64,000 nucleotides of DNA from Sipunculus nudus (Eukaryota; Annelida; Sipuncula; Golfingiida; Sipunculidae), in NCBI GenBank assembly GCA_026874595.1, contig CM049309.1:43167079-43231078 (forward strand), given 5' to 3'. Shown piece after piece: positions 12,935 through 25,563 of the stretch. Every line of letters begins with the position of its first letter. Within the stretch, counting starts at the first letter, position 1. The notes under the pieces are model-generated. The model saw only the letters and a program-made list of their open reading frames with translations. It was not told the origin of the DNA and did not search any database. Made by a program: the position numbers and the translations under genes.

Positions 12935-13520
12935 TCGCCGTGACAACCCGACTCAGTAGGCAATCGGATAATTGGGCTTGTATATAATGCTAGTCGAGTC
13001 GTACAAGTAATATCGAGGAATGTATCGCAGTGATCAGTTTGCATTCATATTGTATACGGTCAATTATCTCAATATTATGCTAAGAATGATGAATTTACAC
13101 AAAAGTATACATGTGAGCTCACAACCCAAACTGAAACACCGTCTCCATGGACACGGGTCATTTTCTGTATCGCCTGCAAGCTGTCTGCGTCCTGTAACCC
13201 GTGCGAGCCATGCTTGTGTTCATGCAGCCATACATTCAACAAACATGCCGAGCTCGAGGGGTTTACCAATGTGCTTGGTTAAAACGGAAATTTTCTCGCT
13301 CATGTTTAGTATTATTAGAAAGTACACAAAAAATGCTAACGATTGGTCTGGTTTATGTTGATTGACAGTGTACCTGTAGGCCATGAAGCGTTGTCAGAAA
13401 TGACGAAAATGTTTGCATCTTCATAAGGCCTTATAACGCGTTCCTCAGACTTAAATGTAAAGACACTCCGGCGCCAGTAATCCGGTCGTAATGCCAGAGG
13501 GTCGATATAAATGATGCTCT
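12935..13520. repeat. Dispersed repeat, copy 1
   Basis: Matches 26866-27410 in the same orientation over roughly 550 bp. Shared landmarks are CCGACTCAGTAGGC/ACGACTCAGTAGGC, CCCGTGCGAGCCATGCTTGT, TTCAACAAACAT and GTTGTCAGAAATGACGAAAA. Identity is moderate and patchy, consistent with an old interspersed repeat. No terminal repeats or protein-coding frame were identified. Confidence 0.7.
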
Positions 13521-13622
13521 AAGAGCTGGCACTGAGTTACGTCTATCGGTACATGGAATCACGTTTTATCTTTAGCATTTTATCAGTAAACGCAAATACT
13601 AAAGCCCAGGTATGGCCAGGTG
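13521..13622 (+). repeat. Short repeat, inverted copy at 55375-55470
   Basis: The segment with GGCACTGAGTTACGTCTATC, GGTACATGGAATCACG and CAGTAAACGCAAATACTAAA is the reverse complement of the segment near 55375-55470, with few differences. It may be one end of the adjoining dispersed repeat family. Confidence 0.65.
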
Positions 13623-13629
13623 GCGCCTA

Positions 13630-14125
13630 TACACCTCATTACAGTTTATTTTTATATTTCGAAATCAAACAGACAGTTTCAGGATAACATCATAAATAAA
13701 AGAGACTATGATGTAGATGAATTTTTTAAACATCGAGAAGACTAAATAATTCATATCAAGTGTATTATGATAAAGGGCCAGTCATTCCTTTTCAAAGTAC
13801 GGCTTGTCACAATTCAGAGAGTCATTTGTTTGGAAATCTATATGCAGATTCACTCTGCTCCCATGATCAAAATATGAAGTAATCGAGATAAAATGATATT
13901 TTTTTCTCTTTAATTACGAGGTTTCGATCGGAAAGTGATAAAAAGCTAACGATCTCTGGGCGACTTTGATCTCTGATCAATGATGGTATGGATTTTCTTT
14001 TTTTCATGGAGTAAACCTGGCAAGATAATAACTGCTCCACCTTTAATAGGTCCACCTATAATTGTTGAGTAGCACTTAGGGAAAAGTACTTTTATTACCT
14101 ACTGCTGAGGAAAAGTTAATAAGTA
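13630..14125. repeat. Array-flanking module, copy 2 (second part)
   Basis: Matches 7400-7800: GACTAAATAATTCATATCAA, TATGATAAAGGGCC, CATGATCAAAATATGAAGTA, a GAGGTTTCGATCGG-like link and CAAGATAATAAC. It completes the duplicated module begun at 12508. Confidence 0.65.
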
Positions 14126-15514
14126 CCACACATTATAATGTTGGAGTGATTGATCGGGTCTGTCTCAATTAGTGCACAAAACATTCACCTGTCTGTCTGT
14201 CTGTCTGTTTGTCTGTCTTTGTATGTGTACATGGTATCTCAAAGGTTGTTCAAGGATTTCCATGACTTTCCGAGAAGAAGTATGTGTATAATTTTGGAGG
14301 TAGTCTGGGTTTTAAATTTTAGAAATGCCTACAGCCGGATAAACAAACACGAGAGCCACGAGCACTATCTGTACACCCCTGCATAACGATTTAGATTTTC
14401 CCACTGACGATGTACGGAAGCCCGATGCATAGGCCTGAATATCAGGTACTTCCAATATACATACACTCGCACACATGCCACCACCACCCGACAAACACAC
14501 AGCTAAATACCAGGAATATAGCAGGAGGGCTGCCAATAGAGCAGTAATAACCATGAGCCAAAGTTGTTAAAATATACAAACTTAATCAAGAGAGTGTGCC
14601 GAGAGCTATTGTTCTAAGAGACTCCCATATTGTAGGCAAGATATATTAAGCCTACTGTTATCTTCATTTTTTACAAATAGAAGCTAATCGACGTAAGGTG
14701 ATCTATAAAAAAGTTGTTTCACTGTTGTTTAATTTTGTGAGGAAAAAATATTTATATTATTTAAAGTTGCCGTTATTTATGTATCCCCTAACAATAATAA
14801 AAATTTAATTCACCAAAATGCTGTCTCCTGCCAAATTTTTTAACAAGCAAGGGAATTTGTTTTCAAAAGTTGAGGGTTCTATTCCCGATATTATAAAAAA
14901 TATCTAGATTTAACGATTCCCGACCCTGAATTTTACCATACTAGTACCGTGCACAATAAGTTATTTACGTAATTTCCTCCAGATGGTGCTTGAGATGCCG
15001 TATAAACTATGTGAATGCGATTTTACCTGAGCTACATTTAAAATCACTTGTTATAAGCGCAGTGAGACTTTTGAAAACGGAATGTAAATATTCAATCTAC
15101 TGCGATAGTCGACTCCAGCGCATGAAAAGAATGTCATAAATGATGCTAAAATGATGAAAGGATTCAATCCCCAGAACAAATAGATAATCCTAAAAAATTT
15201 TCATTGATTGATTCTAGGATTAATTTTCCTGTAGAATCGATTTCTGCTTCGGAAATTTTTGTATCTTGCATATTTAATGAGATAATTTGTATATTTGAAT
15301 AAATTAACATAAAATAATATATTATACAAAAATATATTGAAATTTTGGTTTTAAGTAAGTAGTTTGAGGTACAATGGCTACCAAATATTTAATATCGCAT
15401 AAAATATGCAAGGAAAAGTTCCCTTTGATCAATTGTGTAAAGTCTTGTCGATTATCGAATTGTTGTCAGTTTTGCTCTGTCTACCGGGCGATCGACGGCC
15501 AGTGGGAGACGGGC
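14126..15514. other. Upstream interval of the LTD gene
   Basis: No gene is recognised. A short GTCT microsatellite lies at 14191-14222. The last 300 bases before the start codon include an AT-rich stretch (15290-15350), then a GC-richer segment from about 15480 that is probably promoter-proximal or 5' UTR. No TATA box can be assigned with confidence. Confidence 0.5.
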
Positions 15515-15538
15515 ATGGCGCCAGTCGATACGGGCTGA
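15515..15538 (+). promoter_or_regulatory. Possible upstream ORF in the 5' leader
   Basis: An ATG with G at -3 and G at +4 opens a seven-codon frame (MAPVDTG) that ends in TGA, 61 bases before the main start codon. If transcription begins upstream of it, this uORF could reduce initiation at 15600. The transcription start cannot be seen, so this is conditional. Confidence 0.35.
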
Positions 15539-15599
15539 ACCCCTGACGCTGCAAGTGTCATCATCTCTAGGGAAACCAGAAGTTAGGCTCGGGGAGACC

Positions 15600-15996
15600 A
15601 TGGCAGGTCATGGCGCCCTGTTGTATTTCTTCATTTTTTCTAAGTTTCTGTTCCAATATTCCGGAGGTTTCGTTTATATCAGCGAGGTGAACGCTGACAC
15701 CCCCAGCACAGACACGGTCGAGTACCTAGAACTGCACAACGATCAGCCATTCTCCGTGTCATTGGATAATTATTATCTTGTTTTTTACAGCGGTCACACA
15801 AAACCAAACCCGGCTCTTGCATATGATCTTATTGATCTGAGTGGTCACTGTATCGGACCAAATGGCTATTTTCTGATCGGTCCTACCAAGGTGGACCCGA
15901 CCCCTAATTTGATACCAGTTAAAACTAGTAACATTATACAGAATGGAGGTAGTACGGGCTCTGACGGGATCGTACTGTACTACAACACCGCCTCAG
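15600..15996 (+). CDS. Secreted LTD-TQEP-PAN protein, exon 1 (signal peptide and first part of LTD domain)
   Basis: Exon 1 codes residues 1-132 plus the first base of codon 133. The start ATG sits in a strong Kozak context (GACCATGG). A GTG-started extension upstream has no support. Residues 1-23 (MAGHGALLYFFIFSKF and on) form a hydrophobic signal peptide, cleaved near GG-FVYISEV. Next comes a lamin-tail-like domain: FVYISEVNADTP, then VEYLELHND, YYLVFYSG, YDLIDLSG, GPNGYFLIG, IIQNGGSTGSDGIVLYY. This strand order and the SEVN, EYLEL, LSG and QNG..GIVLYY signatures are those of secreted LTD proteins. The exon ends TCAG|GTAAGG, leaving phase 1. Extracellular location is inferred from the signal peptide and the lack of other membrane segments. 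The molecular function is unknown: LTD folds usually serve in binding rather than catalysis. Confidence 0.85.
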
Positions 15997-18900
15997 GTAA
16001 GGATTCTTCATTACTTATACTAATATGTTCTACAGTCACGTAATTTTCTTTCATTGTCCACAAAAAAAGGATCATTAGCATATTCATTATAGATCATCTT
16101 GAAAGAATTACTCTGAATCTCTGAAAATCTTATGTGTTGAAGATTTACAGAGCTAAGATAAAATTAAATAAAAATGCGTTTAAATTATAGACCTATTATA
16201 TGTAGTTTAGACACTGTCTCGTCTCCTCCAATTCACAAAGCCTTACTACGAAACAATTTCTTAATATATGAATATTATTACTATATTTATTTATTTTTAC
16301 ATACCAGTCTATCCCCAGAATACTTTTATTTAAAACGGGTATAGCTGTCCGAAGATTGATCGAGTGTACATAAAAATGAGCACTCGTACGGAACTGATTT
16401 CGCAATATTTTAAAGACTTCAGTGACTTCTTCACTAACACCACCAGATGGACGCTATCAGGTTGCTTATATATAGAGGCCTTTCTATTGATTTTTATTCA
16501 TCTGCATACATCTACATAACACTAGACCGGATATAATGATTTTAGTCCTTGGTAGACTCAGACCGTAAATCCTTATTATATAAAATGTTTTTTGAAATAA
16601 TTTACCAAAATCCACGCTCTCTATATATACTGAAAACATGAAGAACGTACATAAACTATTGCACATATCTTCATATATACATATGTATGATACCAAAATC
16701 AGGAGGTATTATATCCAGAACTATATAAATTTTAAAGCACTATCAGTCCGCTCAAGCCCTATTTTCTCAAGGTTTTTCTCCACAGCCAGGAAGTATTATG
16801 TTTATATGATAGTTTGATGGTTGGTTTATCTTTAAGCAACTTTACTAAAATTTAGGAATCATAATTTTTATCAACTTTATAGATATTTACGGTTTAATTT
16901 TGGAGGTAGTATATAATATTTATCAAAGTATTCTTTATCATTGCGTGATGAGACACTTTATTTATCCATAAGGAGTTAGGGACCGACTTTATTATAGCTG
17001 GCGTAGCTTACCTGTGATACAACGATCCAGTTGGCGAACTGAATAATATCAGGATCCTCCAATATCCCGGATTTGTTGGGTAGATATGGAATTTGAGAAA
17101 GAAAGCATCAAATTCAGGAGTATAATATACGAATATTCTGGAAAATAAATGGAAAGAAAAAAAATACAATGAATTTTACGGAAAATATATGGAACTCAAG
17201 ATCAAATACGCGGAATTAAGAAAACACATAGAAAAACCAAGGCAGGATTCAAGTTTAACCAAGCATCTTATATATTTCCTTTCCGTCCGGGAAACGGAGA
17301 TAAATATTGATTTAGTTTTGCCTCGTGCATGTGGCTTCAGGTGTCACCAAACCTACTTAGAAAATATGAAAAAGAATGTGTACAAACCAAATCAGTACAA
17401 ACCAAGTTGTTTCAGGAGAAAAACGGCTATGAATGGCAGGCTGGTCAGGTTCTCTCGCCAGAGATTTGTCAAGACTATACTATAGAACTATAGTACTAAA
17501 CTTCGATAGATGTCTTAATATTTATGAAATATAAACCTGAGGCTTCTTTTACTGGTACAACAATTGATTTGATCAGCCCAATGTTTAACTGTTAACTACA
17601 AGTACAAGCTTTACACGGGAATGTATTCAACGAGCAAACACGCCGCTATGAAAAAGACGTCTGATAATCAAAAGTGCAGATCATCGTTACAGATTTAACG
17701 ATTTAAAACCAGGAAAACCTGTTAGCTCGAGGAAACGGAGTATTTTACTTTGTTTAATTATTTAATATCCCGTTTCTGCAAACGTAATTATTGCAAATCT
17801 GCTGTTGCGAGAATTATCCATCTGTTTGATACTTCTAGATGGTAATTTTCTTATCCGATACTTAAATAAATAGAAATCTGCATTCTTAAGAATGCAAACC
17901 TCCACCATTCACTTATTCGGCCCATATTTCCAGGTTCATATGTGCGAACGTGATTGTACGGATCGTGTGCCGGATCCACACGAAATCTAATTGATTTTCA
18001 TTGTCCCTTTTCCGAAATGCCCTGATAATTTCATGCGATTCCCGTTTATGCCTGCGTGAGTTATGTTGTGAACACACATACAAAAACACACACATACACA
18101 AGACTTGACATTAACTCATACCCGCCTGGCGGAGACAATAAATAATGACCAAGTATCGTCTCAAAGTAACAAAAAACATATATTTCATATGTATTTTGAT
18201 GAATAAAGGCAAATCTATGATCAAATAATATTCATAGATAAGACTGAACATTTATACTGGTCAGAAAAAGAAAAGACTTTAGAATGGACATTATGCGTAT
18301 GGGTGATATTTGGTGTTTATATGGTGTTTATATATCGGTTTAGACCAGATCTGAATGTTCCAACATATACATGACATACATGAATAGCAACTATAAACTG
18401 TTTCTTTTCTTCGTTTTCACAAACCGAAGAAAACACCAAAATTGAATAAGTTCCTTTCAGCGATATTGATGCGATGAAGGCGCTTATAAATAAGGAATGT
18501 TACCAAGACTGAGTTATCTGTTCATCAATGAGGATCGTTGCAGCCTGGAGGATTATTGTTTGTTCTGACAAAATATAATGATTTGTATGATGAGACCTCA
18601 CCGATGACGGAAATCTATGTGGACCGCGAGGGAAGCTAATTTTTTTTTTATAAAGACGCGTATTTCTTACATGCATCTATATTATACATTAACCAAATTT
18701 CTCTATTCACGAGCTACTGTTATAAATATAACAAGGTTTCCTTAACCTGACTCTGTCATAATGTAAGATCATTCTCCACGGTTTTTTTTATAATAAAAAG
18801 TAATAATAATTGCTGATTATTTTACCATTCTAAGTATTTGTGAAACATAACTTACTTGATTTAATTTATCAGATATTAGTGTATGTAATGTTTAAGAATT

Positions 18901-19959
18901 TTTAAACAAAGATAAAGTTCATATATATTTGGCAATGTGCCATGAATAATGCACCTGACTGGATCAATCAGTGAATTCAAAATCACCCAACAGCCAAGGG
19001 ACGGTTCTGTCATGTCTTTTGAATTTAGCATTTTCCTCTTATCATAGAATGCATTTAATAATTCCGATAAGTCAAGCAGAGGAAGTGTTTTTTTTTTGTA
19101 TGATTTCATTTCTAAAAACTTCAAATATATACATTTTTTACGAATATATTGTACAAAAAAAGTTCAGAAGTCAGCTGGCAATCGTATGACACCACATGAG
19201 ACGTATGTGAAAAGTGATCCAACCGTATCAAGGGATGGGCTGCAGGAGGAATATAGCATGAAAAAAGGTTAAAAAAACATGAAAATATTAGTAAATTATC
19301 TTTACTCTACACTTTCTTCTGCAATACTTTATGCACATGGATCTATCCCGGGCACTCAAACTGATAAATAACTAATAATTAACATTTTTCACCCATTGCA
19401 AAATTTAATCAATGGTCTAGCAATTGTTTCTCTTGATATTTGTATTAACGTTATAGGAATATTGTTTTCTGTGTTGAGTCTTCGCAGAATCTAAGATTTT
19501 CTGTCATATATATATATATATATATATATTATATAATAATGTAATTATAATATATGAACTATTCACCCAGCAGGTATTCCTGCTGAGTAAACCAACTATC
19601 TTGTATCTGCGGTTTGTTTGTGATTCATTGGTAAATTTTGTTTTCCTTTAGCCACCATGTTTCTTGGATCACTCCAGAGACTGCATCACACCTTTTAAAT
19701 TTTCAAGAATCCTTTACGGGTCACTAGTTGTGTTGAACAGGCAGAAATTATGCAGAAATGATTCAGTACACCCTAGGCCTACGGAAATAAGACTTAGTAT
19801 AAGAATGAGACTGATGGAAGATTAAGCAGTATTTGAAAACTCGCGTAAGTGCATTGAAACTTTTGAAACATGATCCTGACAAGCCTTTTGATCTCAGAGT
19901 GAGAAGAGTGAGATCATGGAATGAGAAGAGTAAATGCTGTTGTCTCCTTGGGTGTGCAT

Positions 19960-20189
19960 CCAGGCGCGGATACCGGATTTTTTTGCAGGGAGGGGTCAAC
20001 GGGTGTAATGCATAAAAATAAAAAAGGGCGTTGTTTGAGAGTAGGATGGGGGGGGGGGGGGGGGGGGAGTCTCGCGTCTCGACCCCCCAAAACCCCCCGT
20101 CTTGCATAAGATTTGTCTGAAAAAAAGGTCGTTGGATGAGAGCAGAGGAGGTTCGACCCCCTAAAACCCCCCTCTTGATCCGCGCCTGG
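19960..20189. mobile_element. 230-bp MITE with CAT target duplication
   Basis: Begins CCAGGCGCGGAT and ends with its exact reverse complement ATCCGCGCCTGG. Both ends are flanked by CAT (19957-19959 and 20190-20192), a 3-bp target duplication. The interior has a G20 tract (20048-20067) and two diverged copies of a GTTTGAGAGTAGG/GTTGGATGAGAGCAG-like motif, each followed by a CGACCCCC.AAAACCCCCC run. It has no coding capacity. Superfamily is uncertain; three bases would suit PIF/Harbinger-like insertion, but CAT is not the usual TWA. Confidence 0.75.
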
Positions 20190-21423
20190 CATCTAGAGGC
20201 CTAAATTTTCTAAACTGAACACGAACAGAAATATACAGAAATATATAAAAGGTATAGAGGAAAACCAACCGACCCCTACAAGCTGGCAATCATGACCTGT
20301 ACCAGTAAATAATAAGCCTTTGTGCGCATACAATTGCCAGTTTCACAGTAAGTACAGATAACAGTTCGGATGCAAGCTGGTGTATGACTGCTCATTATAC
20401 CAAAGGTAGATCATGGGTATTAGTGAATTCGGATGGATCCATATCCGAATGTCATTACTAAAAAATATTATGCAAATTAACACAGAACTTGAGGAGAAGC
20501 TGTGTGGACAACCAAGCAAACAGATTAAAACTAAGACTACATACACCACTTCGTTTTTTTTCGGAAGTAATCAATAGGAATAATATGTTAGAAAAACCTG
20601 TGAAGAAAGGCCCGTCGTACGAACATGTTTCTACATTAATCTCTGACAATTCAGTTCGTATATCGATCTCAGGTGTTTATTTCTCATCCTTCCAAGGCAG
20701 CCGCTTCCTTGGAGTATTATACTGACCAGATTTTATCGAGTGGACCCAAGCCTTCGCCGCTGAGGGATTTGCCTTCTAATTGTCTTAAGCTTGAGAAATA
20801 ACACAACAAGAGATGCGTGTTTTTTCCGGAAATATGCCGGTGGTTGCTATCGATTCTGTACCAGAGCATAATACCTGATTTTCAACTCTTATAATCAGAA
20901 CAAAAGTGTTGTGTGATGGTTATTTTTACTTTCTGGTGATTTTTTTTTTTAAATTGACTTTATTTTGGAAATATTAAATGAAAGACTTATGCATGTGGTT
21001 CATTACCTTCAAATCACCATTAACAGATACCTGTACTACCATGTAAATAACCTCCAGGGAGGAAATATGTGGTACATTTTCATAACTCGAAGTTTTTTTA
21101 CACCATATAAATATCCATAAATCACGCACGGTACCCTTTTCAATCAAGAGCGTTTCCATCAAAATGATCCATCCGTAAATTCTGAACGCACACAGATAAA
21201 GTCACTGTACAATGCGGAATACAGTAAGTTCTGCAAAAACGCAACTTTTAAATGTGTACACGTTACACCATTCAGTTGATAAGGGATCCATGACTGGTCT
21301 CTAATATTATTTAATTGAAACTTAAATTAACACACTGTGCGTTAGAGAAATATTGTAATTTAAATGCATTATCTGAAAGAATATTCTCAGACACAAGAAA
21401 TTGTTTACTTGATATTTATATAC

Positions 21424-21469
<46 letters not shown>

Positions 21470-21852
21470 TTTATTTTTTTTTCGGAAAACAGTAACAAGG
21501 TTCCTCATCAAAATATACCTGAAACATCCAGAGTTTTCTCCAATAAACTTTTTCATATACACAGTTTAGAAACCAAAATGAAGAGCGTTCGGTTGAACAT
21601 TTGATAATGTTCTATTAGGTTAATGTTTTCATTTGATTAAGCTTCTTATGATAATCAGAGATATACACATAATACGTTGTGTAGTTTTTCTGCTAGAAAA
21701 TGCTTCCGCCATTTAATATTTCATTAATAACATTCCTGATAGTGAAGAAATATTATATCAACATGTACATACGAACCCGGATTTTCATGTTCGTTGACTT
21801 ACGGCGTGAATTGTACCATTTAAATTGCATCAGTATCGTTGATGTAAGGAAT

Positions 21853-21855
<3 letters not shown>

Positions 21856-21896
<41 letters not shown>

Positions 21897-21911
21897 CTAT
21901 CTATCTATCTA

Positions 21912-21995
<84 letters not shown>
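21856..21995. repeat. Compound microsatellite
   Basis: (TA)n, then (CTAT)n, then (CT)n, then (TA)n over 140 bp without interruption. It is prone to slippage and to self-pairing. It lies inside intron 1. Confidence 0.95.
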
Positions 21996-21998
<3 letters not shown>

Positions 21999-22219
21999 GG
22001 GGAATCCTTGAGTGCATTACATTTAATACATAAGTTCGGCATTAATGTGAGCATATAAATGCTGCCATGGATAAGATGCATGGATGCTGATGCATTGCTG
22101 GTAATATTTTGTGACGAGACAAAAAGAGAAATAGAGAGGGTTGTATAACAAATTTTTATCCTGTGGGTTTTAATATAAAAATATATGAAATAATGTGTAG
22201 CACAGACAGAGCAGTAATT

Positions 22220-22280
<61 letters not shown>

Positions 22281-22413
22281 TCATATATATGGGTGTGTGT
22301 ATGTGTAAGAGGGCCGTGAGCATATAAAGCAATGAGAAATGATACGATTTCCACAGTTCCATATAGGATATAAATTTTCATCTAATAAGATGCACGGAAA
22401 ATGATCCCTATAA

Positions 22414-22772
22414 GATAAAAAAAATTAAAATATGGTTCTCAGGCATCGCCCGCGTCAATTTTAAACCCCCGCATCAAAAAAAAATTATTTTGATTTTCAA
22501 TAGAAACTTGCCAATTTTGAGCTCCAGCAGCTCGGACATTTCTTTCAAGAAGATAAAATCGTACAATTTTGATAAAATTTCCTTTGTTATGTAGTGCTTT
22601 TACTTGATTAGCAAAATAGGTATGTTATAATCATGCTTTTCTCTTATTATCTGATAAAATTTTACTTTTTTTATCGAAACATACAAAAAAATTGAAAATA
22701 AAAAAAAAAAAAAAAACAACCGCCCGCATTGATTTATAAAAAAAGTGCCTGAGAACCAAACATTTTTTTGCC
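22414..22772 (+). mobile_element. Harbinger-like MITE, copy 1
   Basis: The left end carries ATATGGTTCTCAGGCA followed by a CGCCCGC.TCAATTTTAAACC segment. The right end carries CGCCCGCATTGATTT and GTGCCTGAGAACCAAACAT. It matches the element at 26130-26471 throughout, including GCTCGGACATTTCTTTCAAG and a TTTATCGAAACATAC segment. The outermost bases are worn: a TAA precedes the left end but TTG follows the right end, so the target duplication is no longer intact. No transposase is encoded. Confidence 0.8.
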
Positions 22773-23876
22773 TTGTATCTTTCTACACAGGTAAATTCTG
22801 GTTCATTTCAATAAAGAAGAAAGGGGGTTCCTACACGGACATTAAAAAGCAAAAGATTGCCCCTGTGATTGATACGTTAATAGAGTACCTTTTTACCTGC
22901 ATGGAATAGTCCGCAGACTCATAGAGGAGTATTATCGATCACAGCAGGTCCGGCTGGTGTGTGTGTTGTAATACTGATCAATGTGATGAAAGTTAATGGG
23001 ATGAAACCTAAATATGCAGTCACCAGTAAATGTACTGATGCAGTATCAAATATGTAATCCAATAATGATATAGGCATGCGCCACGTAAATGATATACCAG
23101 TCGACCATCATGTTTGTGAAGTAATAATACAACAGAAGAGTTTGGTCTCTTCTAAGTACTTGTTTGTCTAGACTATTGTCTGGGCACTAATGCAGGTGGA
23201 ACTGGTGTAGTGAATAACAATTTGTAAGCTCTTTTAACTTTTAGGACAAGGTTTCCACAGTTGGTGACGAATTTTTAATTTTAATTAATTTTTTGCGGCC
23301 GAATTAACATACAATTAAAGCTATCCAAGTAATGTCAGTGAAGAATTGGTTTATTCGGTGCAAAAGTCCTACCTTTGAGCATAATATCTTTATTATTAGT
23401 TCGTGGCGGTCAGTTGCAACCCCCAAATGGCGAACATCTTCAATCGCAAATAATCATCAATATTAATTGATAGTTAACCGTTACATATATTTCAATTACA
23501 GCTGATTATGACATCATTGATATTTTGTATTGCATATCCTTATTAACAGACCCTCTTCCTCTAGGTAATTATCTTTTATATGCTACGTGCGTGCGGCCTA
23601 CTGTCTTTTTCAATTTTTGCTCAATGCAGAAGATGCTCAGGATAGGTCTATGACCCGAGTTTAAAGTCTCCGTGCTCAAAACCATATATAGGAACATGCG
23701 AAAATGGACAGGAATATGTTGTCAAGGATTTTAGTTGTTTCGCTTTTTTACTTGGCAGTGGCAGGAAAAAAATAAGTATTTTTGCACCTTTCTTCTGTAC
23801 AAAATTTTGTTTCCTTTTGGCCCGGCCGGGGGCTGCGGGTTCTGTTTTTCCATGCAATTCAACATTTGTTTTATAG

Positions 23877-24179
23877 GTGTGTACACAAACGACATGCTGA
23901 TAACCGATGATGGTATTAGGGACGCCATTATCTACGACAGGAATCAACCCTCGGGAACCAGTGGAGACGCCTTCCTGCAGCATTCATCCTCAATTAATCC
24001 CCCCGTGGTGTATGAAGACGATTCGTACTTCGCAGAGGACGAGTCTATCAGCAGATGTTCGTGGCAGGCCTTAGATCAGACCACATACCAGCTCACACGC
24101 CCTACCCCCGGGGCTGCTAACGTGTGTGGCCCGTCCCCTGTCATTCCGGTCACGTGGCCAACACCGGATGCTAGCTGTG
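23877..24179 (+). CDS. Secreted LTD-TQEP-PAN protein, exon 2 (rest of LTD domain and linker)
   Basis: Codes residues 134-233 and completes codon 133 (G) split by intron 1. The frame runs VYTNDMLITDDGIRDAIIYD, then SGDAFLQHSS, PPVVYEDDSY, ESISRCSW, then YQLTRPTPGAANVCG and a Pro-rich linker ending PTPDASC. The DAIIYD strand and the closing SISRC..PTPGAAN motif are the typical C-terminal half of an LTD domain, so exons 1 and 2 together build one complete domain of about 190 residues. The 3' splice site TTTTATAG and donor TGTG|GTGAGT are good, and both junctions are phase 1. A TIR element starts 6 bp after the donor hexamer (24191). Confidence 0.88.
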
Positions 24180-24190
24180 GTGAGTAACCT

Positions 24191-24617
24191 GTTACGACCC
24201 ATAATGTAATAACCGGCCCATAATGTTATAACGGCCCATATTGTAATAAAAACGACCCATAATGTAATAATAGCCCATATTGTAATAACCATACCCTGCC
24301 CATATTGTAATAAAATCGCAAGTGGGTAAAACGGCCCATATTGTAATAAAATCGCAGGTGTATAAAACGGCCAATAATTTTATCAAACTAATTTCATGCA
24401 AATTAACTTAGACAATTCAAATATTGACTTTTCGTGACACGAATGTGTAAGTGAACATACAAGTATGAAAAACCACTGGATTACATAATGACTATCTGTT
24501 TAAAAGGGTGACCAAGCTAATATGAGCGAAATATGGCCACGATTCATGTTTATCCTTTTGTTGAATCAGTGTTTAAATAGGGTTATAAAGTATTTAAACA
24601 AGATAATTTATATATAT

Positions 24618-24679
<62 letters not shown>

Positions 24680-24828
24680 GGCTGTAGTATTTTTGGCTTC
24701 TGAAAAAAAGCCCAACAAAAACACGTATTTAATGAATAATTTTGGTTTGCTGAAAACACCTTAATATTTCTTCTGGCTATATTTCTAGGATTTATTTAAG
24801 CGCCTGGGTCCATTAAACCTAATACACT

Positions 24829-24891
<63 letters not shown>

Positions 24892-25509
24892 CCAAAATGT
24901 AAATATTTTGTCAATTTTAACAGATAAAATATACAAAACTCTCATTATCGATTCATTTTAATGTATTTTAATTCTTTTTAAAATATAAATGAAAGCGTTT
25001 TGTTCAATGTATCATACAGAATATTTTACATGATCTCTCGAAACCTCCCGAGATTTAGAAATTATAAATGTAGGTACTGCTGCAATTTTTTGGTGCCCAT
25101 ATATGCATTGGTTAAGATGTCTTAAGTCAATATGTATAACACGTAGCATAGATTAAGAGCTTTCAACACACGTATTTGAAGTTAAAACCTGGATGCGTCA
25201 TTCGTGCGATTTAAGAGTTTACAATTTAATTTTTTTTTTAAATTAGCCCAAACAACATAACAACAATATGAAAATGCCGGTTTCTGTGCTTTGGAAGTAG
25301 AGCATAGGGCTCAGAGCGGGGAGATTCAGGGGCGTAACCAGGTTTGAGGGAGGGCAGGGGGCCATGTTAGTGGCGGATCCAGAAATTCGAAAGGGGGGGG
25401 GGGCGCTAATATGCATATATGGGTACTATGAAAACTGTTAAATATACGTGTATATGTATATATGTATATATATATATATATTATTAAAATAATAATAATA
25501 ATAATAATA

Positions 25510-25563
<54 letters not shown>

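Larger units (their letters stand above)
15997..23876 (+). other. Intron 1 (phase 1, 7880 bp)
   Basis: Bounded by donor GTAAGG and an acceptor reading TTTGTTTTATAG. Apart from the MITEs annotated separately it holds (TA)n tracts at 19506-19535, 21425-21465 and 22221-22305, and a compound (TA)n-(CTAT)n-(CT)n-(TA)n tract at 21856-21995. I see no further exon with matching phase. The rest is AT-rich and unremarkable. Confidence 0.75.

Noticed and set aside
15555-15599. Longer exon 1 start at a GTG codon
   Set aside because: No ATG is there. The ATG at 15600 has a strong Kozak context and leads directly into the signal peptide.
21947-22381. Tyr/Ile-rich frames over (TA)n tracts
   Set aside because: Low-complexity translation of microsatellites.
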